DNA of 64,000 bases from Oscillospiraceae bacterium (GTDB lineage: Bacteria; Bacillota; Clostridia; UMGS1840; HGM11507), in the NCBI GenBank assembly GCA_015068665.1, contig SVKB01000007.1:18778-82777 (forward strand), given 5' to 3'. The translations under genes were made by a program, and so were the position numbers. The notes beneath the pieces are model-generated. The model did no database searches, was not told where the DNA came from, and worked only from the letters and a program-made list of their open reading frames with translations. Below, in pieces: positions 7,927-17,601 of this stretch. Position 1 is the first letter of the stretch, and each line of letters starts with the position of its first letter.

Positions 7927-9747
7927 GTGGAACATATTGGATTCCGTAATGTTGATTTGAGCGATGGATTACTGAAAAAAATGGAATTAAAAAATGAAAA
8001 TGCTACAATATATGCAGTTTATGAACACTTTTTGGAAAGTGGAAGAATTGATGCATTTGATTGTACGTATAAAGATGGAGACAGTATAAAACCTCATTTT
8101 TTCTGGGATTCTGATGTTGCCAAATGGATTGAAGGAGTTTCATATATAATCAGTAAAAAGCCAAATAAAAAGTTAGAAGATATTGTAGAAAAGATAATAG
8201 ATAATATTGAGAAGAATCAGTTTGAAGACGGTTATTTTAATATCTACTATACTGTGTGCGAGCCGGGAAAGAGGTTTACAAACCGTGATAAACACGAGCT
8301 TTATTGTGCCGGCCATCTTATTGAAGCTGCAATAGCATATTATAATGCTACCGGAAAAGACAAATTTTTAAAAATAATGTGCAGATATGCTGACTTAATT
8401 GATAGAATTTTTATAAAAGAAAAAACAGCCGCATTTGTAACCCCGGGGCACGAAGAAATAGAACTTGCGCTTATAAAACTTTATAAGTGTACAAAAAATA
8501 AAAACTATCTTAATATGGCTGAATTTTTTATTAATAACAGAGGTTGTAATGATAAAGATTCGGTAAACTTTATTGTGGCAAATAATATATATGACCAGTC
8601 AAATATTCCCGTAAGGGAAATGACTTCTGCTGAAGGGCATTCTGTTCGTGCAAATTACTTATATGCAGCAATGGCGTCGCTGTCAAAGGAGGTAAATGAC
8701 AGCTCGCTTTTTAACGCATGTAAAAGAATATTTGATAATATTGTAAATAAACGTATGTATATTACCGGTGGCACCGGTTCTTCAGGTAATGGCGAAGCAT
8801 ATACGGTAGATTATTATTTGCCTGATACAAAAGCATATTCGGAAACTTGTGCTGGAATCGGTCTGGTTTATTTTGCTCATAATATGTTGCTTACGGATGT
8901 TGATTCTATATACTCTGATGTAATCGAAAAAGTCTTTTATAATTGTCTTCCTTCTGCAGTGTCAGAAGACGGAATAAAATTTTTTTATGTTAACCCTTTA
9001 AAAATTGATCCTGTGGACCGTATAAAAGATGTATCAATGAAAGATGCCTATAAAGAAAAATTCCCTATAAATGAGAGAGTAAAAAAATTTAATTGTTCTT
9101 GTTGCCCACCAAATATTAACAGAATGTTTTCATCGTTTGGAAATTACATTTACAGCACTGATAAAAATACTTTATACATACATCAGTATATTTCAAGTGA
9201 ATTAAAGAATGATGATATTTCGGCTTTGATTAAAACCGATTATCCGAATTCCGGTAAAGTTGAAATAAACGTAAAAGGTGTAGAAAAACTTGCATTACGG
9301 ATACCGGGATGGTGCAGAAATTTTAAAATCAACTGTGAATATACATTAAAGAAAGGATATGCTTATATAAATAACTCCGGTAAAAATATTATTATAGATT
9401 TTGAAGTTATACCTAAACTCAATATGGCAAATCGTAAAGTCCACTCCTGCGGTGGTAAGGTTGCACTGACTTATGGACCATTTGTATACTGTATGGAAGG
9501 TATTGATAACGGAAAGAATCTTGATGATATTCTTATTGATAAAAATCTTAATTATGAAATTTCTTATGACAAACAACTTGAGTGTGATACTATTACCGTA
9601 AACGGATATCGTCATAAACCAAATGATAGCCTTTATTATGATTTTTCATCAGAACTAATACCACAAAGAATAAAGTTTATCCCATATTATCTTTTTGCAA
9701 ACAGAGGAGTAACTGAAATGACTGTATGGTGTAATGTCAGGATATAA
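7927..9747 (+). CDS. Glycoside hydrolase family 127 (beta-L-arabinofuranosidase-like)
   Basis: The 606-residue protein belongs to the DUF1680/GH127 group. The zinc-thiolate site known from beta-L-arabinofuranosidase HypBA1 appears conserved: Glu306 and Cys308 in SETCAG, and Cys392-Cys393 in NCSCCPPN, one of which would be the nucleophile. There is no signal peptide, so it would work on imported oligosaccharides. The GTG start is preceded by GAGGTGAG. It stands alone, with no transporter beside it. Related GH137/146-type specificities cannot be excluded. Confidence 0.87.
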   Translation: MEHIGFRNVDLSDGLLKKMELKNENATIYAVYEHFLESGRIDAFDCTYKDGDSIKPHFFWDSDVAKWIEGVSYIISKKPNKKLEDIVEKIIDNIEKNQFEDGYFNIYYTVCEPGKRFTNRDKHELYCAGHLIEAAIAYYNATGKDKFLKIMCRYADLIDRIFIKEKTAAFVTPGHEEIELALIKLYKCTKNKNYLNMAEFFINNRGCNDKDSVNFIVANNIYDQSNIPVREMTSAEGHSVRANYLYAAMASLSKEVNDSSLFNACKRIFDNIVNKRMYITGGTGSSGNGEAYTVDYYLPDTKAYSETCAGIGLVYFAHNMLLTDVDSIYSDVIEKVFYNCLPSAVSEDGIKFFYVNPLKIDPVDRIKDVSMKDAYKEKFPINERVKKFNCSCCPPNINRMFSSFGNYIYSTDKNTLYIHQYISSELKNDDISALIKTDYPNSGKVEINVKGVEKLALRIPGWCRNFKINCEYTLKKGYAYINNSGKNIIIDFEVIPKLNMANRKVHSCGGKVALTYGPFVYCMEGIDNGKNLDDILIDKNLNYEISYDKQLECDTITVNGYRHKPNDSLYYDFSSELIPQRIKFIPYYLFANRGVTEMTVWCNVRI

Positions 9748-9749
9748 AA

Positions 9750-9784
9750 GAACCCTGAAAGATTTAATCTTTCAGGGTTCTTTT
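9750..9784. terminator. Bidirectional terminator between GH127 and nagB
   Basis: A 15-base near-perfect inverted repeat (arms GAACCCTGAAAGATT and AATCTTTCAGGGTTC) flanked by A4 and T4, between convergent genes. Confidence 0.88.
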
Positions 9785-9789
9785 ATGTA

Positions 9790-10542
9790 TTAAAGTTTGC
9801 TTGCACTGTCCTTATCAAGATAGATGTTAACATCCTTTGATAATCTCATAATGGAAGCCGGGCACTTTTCGGTGATTTCACCGTAAATTGTGTTGTAAAC
9901 TGCATTTGCTTTTGTTGGAGCAGGAACAATACAAATGTGACAGTCAACATTCTTAAGTGTTGGAACTGTAAGAGTTAATGCGTGAGTAGGAACTTCGTCA
10001 ATAGAATTGAAGCATCCGTCATTAACCTGCTGCTGACGGCAAACATTATCAAGTTCAACGATTTTAACCATTGCAGGGTCATCGAAGAATGCAACGTGTG
10101 GGTCGTTGAAAGCGATATGACCGTTTTCGCCGATACCTAAGCAAACGATATCAGTTGGGTTTTCTTTAAGTAGCTTTGTGTATCTTTCACATTCAGCCTG
10201 AGGATCTTCAGCATTACCGTTTAAGTAGTTAACGGTTTTGAAAGGAGCCTTGCCGAATAATCTGTCCTTTAAGAACTGACCGAAGCCCTGAGGAGCACCT
10301 GCAGGAAGACCAATGTATTCATCCATGTGGAATGCATTGATTCTTGTGAAATCGATTTCTTCACAAGCAAGAAGGCTTTCTAAGAATTCGTTCTGAGATG
10401 GAGCAGCAGCAAAAATCATGTTGATTTCTTCTTTTTCTTTTAAAAGAGCAATGATTTTAGCTTTACAGTCTTCAGCAGCTGCTAAGCCCATTTCTTTTCT
10501 TGTAGGGAATGTGTTTACTTTGAAACTTGTTTTTGCTAACAT
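9790..10542 (-). CDS. nagB: Glucosamine-6-phosphate deaminase
   Basis: The 250-residue protein matches the NagB/isomerase fold, with HMDEYIGLP and GIGENGHIAFNDP, which hold the catalytic Asp, His and Glu positions. It converts glucosamine-6-phosphate to fructose-6-phosphate and ammonia, feeding amino sugars into glycolysis. A longer frame exists, but the ATG at 10542 has GGAGG about 8 bases upstream. nagA is not in the window. A few family members of this length act as related lactonases or isomerases, but the active-site motifs favour the deaminase. Confidence 0.88.
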   Translation of the reverse strand: MLAKTSFKVNTFPTRKEMGLAAAEDCKAKIIALLKEKEEINMIFAAAPSQNEFLESLLACEEIDFTRINAFHMDEYIGLPAGAPQGFGQFLKDRLFGKAPFKTVNYLNGNAEDPQAECERYTKLLKENPTDIVCLGIGENGHIAFNDPHVAFFDDPAMVKIVELDNVCRQQQVNDGCFNSIDEVPTHALTLTVPTLKNVDCHICIVPAPTKANAVYNTIYGEITEKCPASIMRLSKDVNIYLDKDSASKL

Positions 10543-10586
10543 TTTAAATTCCTCCGTGTATATTAATAATTTTTTTACTATATAAT

Positions 10587-10615
10587 ATAATACCACTTAG
10601 TTCCTTTTTTGTCAA
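10587..10615 (-). promoter_or_regulatory. Promoter of nagB
   Basis: On the minus strand TTGACA (10615-10610) and TATTAT (10592-10587) are separated by exactly 17 bases, 45 bases before the ATG. Confidence 0.82.
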
Positions 10616-10677
10616 ATCAAAATGAAATAAAATCAATAATTGTATATTTTATAAAAAAATATACCTTAAAGAAACTG

Positions 10678-10706
10678 TCATATTGATAAAACAAGCTTCA
10701 TATAAT
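10678..10706 (+). promoter_or_regulatory. Sigma-E-like sporulation promoter of spoIVA
   Basis: TCATATT (10678-10684), a 14-base spacer, then CATATAAT (10699-10706). This matches the mother-cell sigma-E consensus (KMATATT, 13-15 bases, CATACAHT) with one -10 difference, and it lies upstream of a gene known to be sigma-E dependent in Bacillus. Confidence 0.75.
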
Positions 10707-10738
10707 ATATCAACAAGAAAAATCCGGGAGGAAAATAT

Positions 10739-12217
10739 ATGGAAAAATATAATGTTTTAGAGGATGTTGCCAAGCGAACGGATGGAGATATCTACATAGG
10801 TGTTGTGGGACCGGTCCGTACAGGTAAATCAACCTTTATTAAAAAGTTTATGTCAGAGCTCATTATACCGAATATTTCCAACGAGTTTAAAAAGGAAAGA
10901 GCGCAGGATGAGCTTCCGCAGAGTGCCAAGGGTAAAACTATTATGACTACAGAGCCAAAATTCATTCCGAATGAAGCTGTCAATTTAAAAACTGATGATA
11001 ATATAAGCTTTAATGTTCGAATGATTGACTGTGTCGGATATGTAGTTGATTCGGCTCTCGGACATATCGAAAATGAGGAGCCGAGAATGGTAAATACCCC
11101 CTGGTTTTCCGAGCCGATTCCTTTTGTTAAAGCGGCAGAGTTAGGAACAAAAAAAGTAATAACTGACCATTCCACAATTGGACTTGTGATAACAACTGAC
11201 GGTAGTGTATCTGAAATACCGCGAGAGGACTATATTCCTGCAGAGGAAAGAGTAATAAACGAGCTTAAGGAAATAGGCAAGCCTTTTGTTGTTCTGCTTA
11301 ATTGTGAAAAACCTGATTCCTTTGAAAGCAACGAGCTTAAAAAACATCTCGAAGAAAAATATTCGGTGCCGGTAATTGCGGTAAACTGTCTTGAAATGGA
11401 AAAGGATGAGCTTTTAAATATAATAGAGGCTGTTTTAAATGAGTTCCCTGTTAAAAATGTTGAGTTTGAAACACCGGGATGGGTATCTGAGCTTCCCGGA
11501 GATAACTGGCTTAAAAAGGATATTTGTCATTTTATCAAGGATGTTATAAAGGATACCGAAAAGCTTAATGACATACGAATTATACCTGAAAAAATGAATG
11601 AGCTTGAGTATATAAAATGTGCCGGAATAAAGGAATGTAATCCCGGAGACGGTACCGTAGTTATCAAACTTGAGCTTAAGGACGATTTGTTTTACCGTAT
11701 AATCAGCGAAAGTACAGGGCTTTCCATTGAAAATGACAGAGATTTACTTACTATTCTGAGTGAGCTGTCTGATATGAAAAAGGAATATGATAAGTTTGCC
11801 TGCGCTTTAAGCGAGGTTAACCGGAAGGGGTATGGTATTGTTTCTCCTTCCATTGATGAGCTTACCCTGGAAGAGCCGGAAATAGTAAAGCAGGGCAATA
11901 AATTCGGAGTAAGACTTAAGGCGTCAGCACCGTCTATTCATATGATTAAAGCAGATATAGAAACCGAGGTAAGCCCGATTGTAGGAACTGAAAAACAGTC
12001 TGAAGAGCTTGTGCATTATCTTCTTAAGGAATTTGAAGCAGATCCTAAATCTATTTGGTCATCAAACATTTTTGGTAAATCTTTACACGAGCTTGTAAAT
12101 GAAGGATTACATAATAAACTTTCCAGGATGCCGGAGGACGCTCAGGTTAAAATGCAGGAAACCCTGCAAAAAATTATCAATGAAGGCAGTGGCGGTCTTA
12201 TTTGTATTATACTTTAA
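10739..12217 (+). CDS. spoIVA: Stage IV sporulation protein A, spore-coat morphogenetic ATPase
   Basis: The 492-residue product is full length for SpoIVA. It starts MEKYNVLEDVAKRTDGDIYI and has a Walker A loop, GPVRTGKST (residues 24-32). In Bacillus this ATPase polymerises on the outer forespore membrane and forms the basement layer of the coat; in Clostridioides it binds SipL, which is also encoded in this window (26524). GGGAGG precedes the ATG. A sigma-E-like promoter sits upstream and two terminators follow, so it is monocistronic. Confidence 0.96.
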   Translation: MEKYNVLEDVAKRTDGDIYIGVVGPVRTGKSTFIKKFMSELIIPNISNEFKKERAQDELPQSAKGKTIMTTEPKFIPNEAVNLKTDDNISFNVRMIDCVGYVVDSALGHIENEEPRMVNTPWFSEPIPFVKAAELGTKKVITDHSTIGLVITTDGSVSEIPREDYIPAEERVINELKEIGKPFVVLLNCEKPDSFESNELKKHLEEKYSVPVIAVNCLEMEKDELLNIIEAVLNEFPVKNVEFETPGWVSELPGDNWLKKDICHFIKDVIKDTEKLNDIRIIPEKMNELEYIKCAGIKECNPGDGTVVIKLELKDDLFYRIISESTGLSIENDRDLLTILSELSDMKKEYDKFACALSEVNRKGYGIVSPSIDELTLEEPEIVKQGNKFGVRLKASAPSIHMIKADIETEVSPIVGTEKQSEELVHYLLKEFEADPKSIWSSNIFGKSLHELVNEGLHNKLSRMPEDAQVKMQETLQKIINEGSGGLICIIL

Positions 12218-12251
12218 AGTTTTAATTGCGAACTATCGCGCAGGATATTTA

Positions 12252-12287
12252 AAAAAGAGTACAGATCTTAGCTTCTGTACTCTTTTT
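12252..12287 (+). terminator. First terminator after spoIVA
   Basis: AAAAAGAGTACAG and CTGTACTCTTTTT form a 13-pair stem with a 10-base loop; the right arm ends in T5. Confidence 0.87.
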
Positions 12288-12340
12288 CAAACATTTTTAA
12301 AATATCAGATTTCAGAAAACTGTTTTGCGAAAAGTAATGA

Positions 12341-12370
12341 CTGAAATGAATTGTTCATTTCAGTTTTTTT
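12341..12370 (+). terminator. Second terminator after spoIVA
   Basis: CTGAAATGA and TCATTTCAG pair around a 5-base loop and are followed by T7. It isolates spoIVA from the LysR-tdh-kbl unit. Confidence 0.87.
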
Positions 12371-12420
12371 AATTTTCACTTTATTGGAAAAACTGAACGA
12401 GCGCGATAGTTATTATATAT

Positions 12421-12449
12421 TTGTCATTTCGGAAAAGATATTATATAAT
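12421..12449 (+). promoter_or_regulatory. Promoter of the LysR-tdh-kbl operon
   Basis: TTGTCA (12421-12426) and TATAAT (12444-12449) with a 17-base spacer. It places transcription start near 12456, which excludes the in-frame ATG at 12452 as the LysR start. Confidence 0.8.
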
Positions 12450-12472
12450 GGATGAGAAGGGTGGTTTGGTTT

Positions 12473-13369
12473 ATGACAATACAACAATGTAAATATGTGC
12501 TGGAGATTGCGAAATGCGGTTCCTTCAATGAAGCGGCAAAGCAGCTTTTTATAGCTCAGTCTTCATTGTCGGTAAGTGTTAAATCTCTTGAAAAGGAGCT
12601 TAACATAAAAATATTTGAACGTCAGGGGACCGGTGTATATCTTACCGAGGAAGGTGCGGAATTTGTAAAATATGCGAGTCAGATTTGTGAAAATAATGAC
12701 TTTATAATGGAAAGATACAGTGACAACGGTGTTCATAAAAAGCTCTATATTGCAACTCAGCATTATGATTTTATCGCAGATATTTTCGGCAATTTTCTGA
12801 AAAATATAAAAAGTGAGAAATACCGTTTTTCAATAAGAGAAATTGAAACTCACAATGTTATAAAGGAAGTTGAAACAGGACATAGTGACATAGGAATCAT
12901 TGCTATAAAAGAGGGCGACTACGAAATAATGAGAAGATACCTGGGAACTAAAAAAATAGCCTTTAATGAGTTTTTAAAAGTATCCCCTCATGTTTTTTTC
13001 AGAAAAGAGCATCCTTTGGCAAAAAGTGAAAAATTAAGCACCAAGGATTTAAAAGAATATCCCTATGTGTCTTATGAGCAGGGAGAACATAACAGCTCCT
13101 TTTTTACTGAAGAGCTTATGGATACTGCCTATATAGATAAGCACATCGAAATCAGTGACAGAGCCACTCTTATGAATGTACTTATGCTAACCGATTCTTA
13201 CACAATCGGAACGGGAATAATGCCTTCTGCATTAAATAAGGGAGATATTGTAAGTGTTCCCTTTGACAGAGAAGAGGCTTATATAATAGGCTATCTTTTA
13301 AATGACGAAAGAAAGGTTTCTTCAGTTGCTGAAGCCTTTATAGATTTACTGAAAAAATACAATATCTGA
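12473..13369 (+). CDS. LysR-family transcriptional regulator
   Basis: The 298-residue protein has an N-terminal winged helix-turn-helix (MTIQQCKYVLEIAKCGSFNEAAKQ onward, with the LysR signature around residues 15-45). A LysR substrate-binding domain follows. ATG 12473 is chosen over ATG 12452 because the promoter -10 box ends at 12449 and the protein then starts in the normal LysR register. It is directly upstream of tdh and kbl with a 15-base gap and probably regulates them, perhaps through the inverted repeat beside its promoter. The effector is unknown. Confidence 0.88.
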   Translation: MTIQQCKYVLEIAKCGSFNEAAKQLFIAQSSLSVSVKSLEKELNIKIFERQGTGVYLTEEGAEFVKYASQICENNDFIMERYSDNGVHKKLYIATQHYDFIADIFGNFLKNIKSEKYRFSIREIETHNVIKEVETGHSDIGIIAIKEGDYEIMRRYLGTKKIAFNEFLKVSPHVFFRKEHPLAKSEKLSTKDLKEYPYVSYEQGEHNSSFFTEELMDTAYIDKHIEISDRATLMNVLMLTDSYTIGTGIMPSALNKGDIVSVPFDREEAYIIGYLLNDERKVSSVAEAFIDLLKKYNI

Positions 13370-13384
13370 AAGGGGATTTTCTGA

Positions 13385-14419
13385 TTGAAAGCATTGGTGA
13401 AAAAATATCCTGAAAAGGGATTATGGCTTATGGATGTGCCCGAACCTGAAACAGGATGCAATGATGTCAAAATTAAAATACATAAAACAGCGATTTGCGG
13501 TACCGATTTACATATATATAACTGGGATGAATGGTCTCAAAAAACTATAAAAACACCCCTTGTAATCGGTCACGAGTATGTTGGTGAAATTGTTGAAATC
13601 GGTGAAAATGTTACCGAATGGAAAATAGGAGATATTGTATCCGGCGAAGGACATATTGTTTGCGGAAGATGCAGAAACTGCCTTGCGGGAAACGGTCATT
13701 TGTGCAAAGAAACCGTTGGTGTAGGTGTTAACCGCAACGGAGCCTTTGCGGAATATCTTGTTATTCCGAAGGAAAATGTGAGAAAATGTGAGAAAGATAT
13801 TCCGGAAGAAATGTATTCCATATTTGATCCCTTTGGAAATGCAGTTCATACAGCCCTTTCCTTTGACCTGACCGGGGAAGACGTTTTAATTACCGGTGCG
13901 GGACCAATCGGTATTATGGCAGCTTCGGTATGTAAGCATGTTGGTGCAAGACGGGTTGTTATAACTGATATAAATGATGACAGACTGGAGCTTGCCAAAA
14001 AGCTTGGAATTCAGTATACCGTCAATACTCTTAAAGAGGATTTATCTGTTATTATGGAAAAGCTTTCCATAAAGGAAGGTTTTGATATAGGTCTTGAAAT
14101 GTCAGGGAGCGAGATTGCTTTGAACACTATGATAGACCATATGATTCACGGCGGTAAGATAGCACTTTTAGGAATACTTAAAAGTGACAGTAAAGTTGAC
14201 TGGTCAAAGATTATATTCAATGGACTTATTATAAAGGGGATATACGGAAGAGAAATGCACGAAACCTGGTATAAAATGTCCGCGATGCTCCAGAGTGGAC
14301 TTGATATTTCAAATATTATAACTCACCGTATGAATATTGTTGACTACGAAAAGGGTTTCGAGGCTATGAACAGCGGTAAAAGCGGAAAAGTAATTTTAGA
14401 TTGGACGGAGGTAAAATAG
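13385..14419 (+). CDS. tdh: L-threonine 3-dehydrogenase
   Basis: The 344-residue zinc alcohol dehydrogenase-type protein oxidises L-threonine to 2-amino-3-oxobutyrate with NAD+. The catalytic-zinc residues appear in CGTDLH and GHEYVGE. Four cysteines for the structural zinc are in [15 protein letters not shown], and the Rossmann loop is TGAGPIG. The start is TTG 13385, preceded by AAGGGG. The gene directly precedes kbl (one-base gap), the next enzyme of the pathway, which supports threonine over other sugar-alcohol substrates. Confidence 0.93.
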   Translation: MKALVKKYPEKGLWLMDVPEPETGCNDVKIKIHKTAICGTDLHIYNWDEWSQKTIKTPLVIGHEYVGEIVEIGENVTEWKIGDIVSGEGHIVCGRCRNCLAGNGHLCKETVGVGVNRNGAFAEYLVIPKENVRKCEKDIPEEMYSIFDPFGNAVHTALSFDLTGEDVLITGAGPIGIMAASVCKHVGARRVVITDINDDRLELAKKLGIQYTVNTLKEDLSVIMEKLSIKEGFDIGLEMSGSEIALNTMIDHMIHGGKIALLGILKSDSKVDWSKIIFNGLIIKGIYGREMHETWYKMSAMLQSGLDISNIITHRMNIVDYEKGFEAMNSGKSGKVILDWTEVK

Positions 14420-14420
14420 T

Positions 14421-15602
14421 ATGAAAACAGCATTGAAATATTTTAAAGAAACCTGTGAAAATATAAACAGGGAAGGGCTGACAAAGAATGAAAAGGTTAT
14501 AACCTCACCGCAAGGGGCAAAAGTGGATTTAGCTGACGGTAAAAAAGTTATAAATATGTGTGCCAATAACTATCTTGGACTGGGTAATAACGAAGAAGTA
14601 ATTAAAGCGGCAAAGGAAAGCTATTCAACTTACGGCTACGGTCTTTCGTCGGTACGTTTTATTTGCGGAACTCAGAAGGTTCATAAGGAACTTGAAAAAA
14701 AGCTAAGTAGCTTTTTAGGAACGGATGACACTATTTTATATTCCTCATGCTTTGACGCTAACGGCGGCCTTTTTGAAACTCTTCTTACCGACGAGGATGC
14801 GGTAATAAGTGACGAGCTTAATCACGCAAGTATTATTGACGGAGTGAGACTTTGTAAAGCTAAACGCTTCCGTTATAAAAACAATAATATGGATGACCTT
14901 CGTGCAAAGCTTGAAGAAGCAAAGGACTTTAGAATCAAGCTAATAGCTACCGACGGTGTGTTTTCCATGGACGGTATAGTTGCTGATTTAAAGAGTATAT
15001 GTGACTTAGCCGATGAATATGATGCACTTGTGATGGTTGATGACAGCCACGCAACCGGCTTTATGGGAGCAACAGGCAGAGGAACACCTGAACATTGCGG
15101 AGTATCAGGCAGAGTTGATATTATAACCGGTACCTTCGGAAAAGCCCTTGGCGGTGCTTCAGGAGGCTTTACCTCGGGAAAAAAAGAAATAATAGATCTT
15201 CTTCGTCAACGTTCAAGACCGTACCTTTTTTCAAACACTCTTGCGCCTGCAGTTGCTTCGGGTTCTTTAAAGGTACTTGAAATTATAGAAAACGATTTGT
15301 CAATGAGAGAAAAGCTTTTTGAAAATACAAAGCTTTTTGCAGAAAAGGTAAAGGAAATAGGTCTTGATGTTATAAACGGAGGAACACCGATTATCCCCGT
15401 AATGCTTTACGACGAGCATAAAGCAGTTGAAATGGCAAGACGTATGATGGAAAAAGGTGTTTATGTTGTAGCTTTTTCATACCCTGTTGTACCAAAGGGG
15501 AAGGCAAGAATAAGAACCCAGCTTTCCGCTGCGCTTGATAAGGAAGATATCTTATATATAATTGACTGCTTTAAACAGGTAAAGGAAGAAATGGGACTAT
15601 AA
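14421..15602 (+). CDS. kbl: Glycine C-acetyltransferase (2-amino-3-ketobutyrate CoA ligase)
   Basis: The 393-residue PLP enzyme cleaves 2-amino-3-oxobutyrate with CoA to glycine and acetyl-CoA, completing threonine breakdown started by Tdh. The PLP lysine is Lys241 in GTFGKALGG. The upstream DDSHATG motif and the N-terminal NNYLGL segment are typical of the alpha-oxoamine synthase family. Tdh-Kbl pairing excludes BioF or serine palmitoyltransferase as the likely role. Confidence 0.95.
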   Translation: MKTALKYFKETCENINREGLTKNEKVITSPQGAKVDLADGKKVINMCANNYLGLGNNEEVIKAAKESYSTYGYGLSSVRFICGTQKVHKELEKKLSSFLGTDDTILYSSCFDANGGLFETLLTDEDAVISDELNHASIIDGVRLCKAKRFRYKNNNMDDLRAKLEEAKDFRIKLIATDGVFSMDGIVADLKSICDLADEYDALVMVDDSHATGFMGATGRGTPEHCGVSGRVDIITGTFGKALGGASGGFTSGKKEIIDLLRQRSRPYLFSNTLAPAVASGSLKVLEIIENDLSMREKLFENTKLFAEKVKEIGLDVINGGTPIIPVMLYDEHKAVEMARRMMEKGVYVVAFSYPVVPKGKARIRTQLSAALDKEDILYIIDCFKQVKEEMGL

Positions 15603-15608
15603 ATATTA

Positions 15609-15637
15609 AACCAACCGTAATATCGGTTGGTTTTTTT
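15609..15637 (+). terminator. Terminator of the threonine operon
   Basis: AACCAACCG and CGGTTGGTT pair around a 6-base loop, with T7 starting at 15631. Confidence 0.9.
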
Positions 15638-15731
15638 ATAAAAATATAAATTTATATAGGAATTTTCAATTTGTTGTGTTATAATTATAAAAGTTATATG
15701 GATAATATGTTGCGGTGAAAGGAGAAAATAT

Positions 15732-16622
15732 ATGAAGAAAATTGATGTTCATATTCATACAACCATGTGGAAAAATGCTATGTTCAGACCGGGCGTAAGT
15801 CTGATTACCCCCGAAGAAATAAGGGAAAGCTATAAGGCGCTGGATATTGAAAAGGGATTTATTCTGTCGCTTATAAGCCCGGAAAACAGATTTATTATAC
15901 AAACAAACGAGGAAATGGAATATGTTGCAAATAATAATCCTGATATTTTCTATTGGCTCTGTAATATAGACCCGCGAATGATTTCAAATTCTCCCAAAAC
16001 CGATTTTTCAGGTATACTTGAATACTATAAAAACAAGGGAGCTATTGGTGTAGGGGAATTAACCGCCAATTTATATACTGATGAACCGATGATGGAAAAC
16101 TTATTTTATTATTGCGGTGAAATGGATATGCCGGTTATTATACATATTTCTCCTGAAAAAAATAACGGTTACGGAATAGTTGATGATATCGGACTTCCAA
16201 GGCTTGAAAAAATGCTGAAAAAGTATCCCAAGCTTAAAATACTGGGTCATTCTCAATGCTTCTGGAGTGAAATAAGCTCAGATGTTACCGTTGAAACAAG
16301 AAACGGATATCCAACCGGTAAGGTTAAAGAAGGAAGAGTTGCTCAGCTTTTAAGAAATTATCCGAATTTATATTGTGATTTGTCAGCCGGAAGCGGTTTT
16401 AATGCTCTTAACAGAGATACCGATTATGCATATCGTTTTATTGAAGAGTTTTCAGACCGTCTGATGTTCGGAACCGATATATGTATTGCGAATCAGGAAA
16501 CAAAGCTTACTTCTTTTCTCGATACTTCCTTTGAAAAAGGGTGTATAAGTGAAAAGAATTATAAAAAAATATGCAGAGAAAATGCTATAAGACTATTTAA
16601 GCTTAAAGAAGAAAATTTTTGA
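15732..16622 (+). CDS. Metal-dependent hydrolase, amidohydrolase family 2
   Basis: The 296-residue TIM-barrel protein has the metal-binding HIHT near its N-terminus (residues 7-10). VIIHISP and LGHSQ follow in the middle, and FGTDI near the C-terminus supplies the catalytic Asp. Family members hydrolyse or decarboxylate small cyclic or aromatic acids; no substrate can be assigned. It heads a run of three genes (hydrolase, sugar-phosphate isomerase-like protein, GH28-like enzyme), so a role in carbohydrate or lactone metabolism is plausible. GAAAGGAG precedes the ATG. Confidence 0.8.
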   Translation: MKKIDVHIHTTMWKNAMFRPGVSLITPEEIRESYKALDIEKGFILSLISPENRFIIQTNEEMEYVANNNPDIFYWLCNIDPRMISNSPKTDFSGILEYYKNKGAIGVGELTANLYTDEPMMENLFYYCGEMDMPVIIHISPEKNNGYGIVDDIGLPRLEKMLKKYPKLKILGHSQCFWSEISSDVTVETRNGYPTGKVKEGRVAQLLRNYPNLYCDLSAGSGFNALNRDTDYAYRFIEEFSDRLMFGTDICIANQETKLTSFLDTSFEKGCISEKNYKKICRENAIRLFKLKEENF

Positions 16623-16639
16623 TAAGATTGGAGAAAGTT

Positions 16640-17500
16640 ATGAAAATATCAACTGAAATAGCGTCAATTGCAAGAATTACAGGTGAGGAAAAAGCTGTTG
16701 AGCTTTGCGCTGAGGCGGGATTTGATGCCTGGGATTTTTCAATGTTTTCAATGTGTAAGTATGACAGAGTAAATGACTGTCTTTTATCTAATGACCATCC
16801 TCTTGCAGGAAAAGATTATCTTGCCTTTGCAAGAAAGCTTAAGAAGATAGGCCTGGATAACGGTATAGTTTGTAATCAGTCTCATGCGCCTTTTCCCACA
16901 TCTGCACCCTGTATTGCTTCTTATCTGAAGAGGGCAATAGAGTGTACCGCAGAAGCAGGGGGAGAGATTTGTATTATCCATCCTATGAATAACGGTACTC
17001 CTGAGGAGAATAAGGAAATGTATTTGTCCCTGTTGCCGTTTGCAAAGGACTGTAATGTTAAAATTGCTACGGAAAATATGTGGAACTGGGATGATGAAAA
17101 AGGTCATTCATCCTTTGCTGCCTGTGCAACTCCGAAAAGCTTTTGTGAACATATTGATGTGGTTGGGGATAATTTTTTCGGTGCCTGTCTTGATATAGGT
17201 CATGCTGAAATGAAAGGCTCCGATACTTCAGCTGCCGAGCTTATAAGAGCTCTCAATAAAAGACTTATTGCACTACATATCCATGATAATGATAAATTGC
17301 ATGATTCTCATCAGATTCCTTTTTCTATGGATATAGATTTTACTGAAATGGTAAAAGCCCTTAAGGAAATAGGGTACAACGGATATCTTACTCTTGAAGC
17401 TGAACAATATTTAAAGACCTCCGGTTATACCGGGGATAATGCTTTAAAGGGTGTTAAAGAGCTTGCTTATTCAGCAAGAAAAATTGCAGATATGTTTTAA
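16640..17500 (+). CDS. Sugar phosphate isomerase/epimerase (xylose isomerase-like TIM barrel)
   Basis: The 286-residue protein is an AP-endonuclease-2-type TIM barrel with metal-ligand segments in AGGEICIIHPM, LDIGHAEM, ALHIHDND and LTLEAE. Proteins of this type isomerise or epimerise sugars. An in-frame TTG at 16619 exists, but ATG 16640 has TTGGAG upstream and begins the conserved part (MKISTEIASIARI). It follows the amidohydrolase by 17 bases and probably shares its transcript. Confidence 0.83.
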   Translation: MKISTEIASIARITGEEKAVELCAEAGFDAWDFSMFSMCKYDRVNDCLLSNDHPLAGKDYLAFARKLKKIGLDNGIVCNQSHAPFPTSAPCIASYLKRAIECTAEAGGEICIIHPMNNGTPEENKEMYLSLLPFAKDCNVKIATENMWNWDDEKGHSSFAACATPKSFCEHIDVVGDNFFGACLDIGHAEMKGSDTSAAELIRALNKRLIALHIHDNDKLHDSHQIPFSMDIDFTEMVKALKEIGYNGYLTLEAEQYLKTSGYTGDNALKGVKELAYSARKIADMF

Positions 17501-17601
17501 TGTTAAAGAAAATGAAGATTTTAAGTAAAAAATAATAGTAGTAATTTACACGAAAAAACTGATAAAGTAAAATGAAATGTTTTATGCAATTTGGAGGAAA
17601 A

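Larger units (their letters stand above)
12231..12411. repeat. 11-base inverted repeat flanking the spoIVA terminators
   Basis: AACTATCGCGC at 12231-12241 is repeated in inverse at 12401-12411 (GCGCGATAGTT). The right copy ends 9 bases before the -35 box of the LysR promoter, a usual place for a LysR-type operator. The left copy is just after the spoIVA stop. The GC-rich core stands out from the AT-rich surroundings. Confidence 0.6.
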
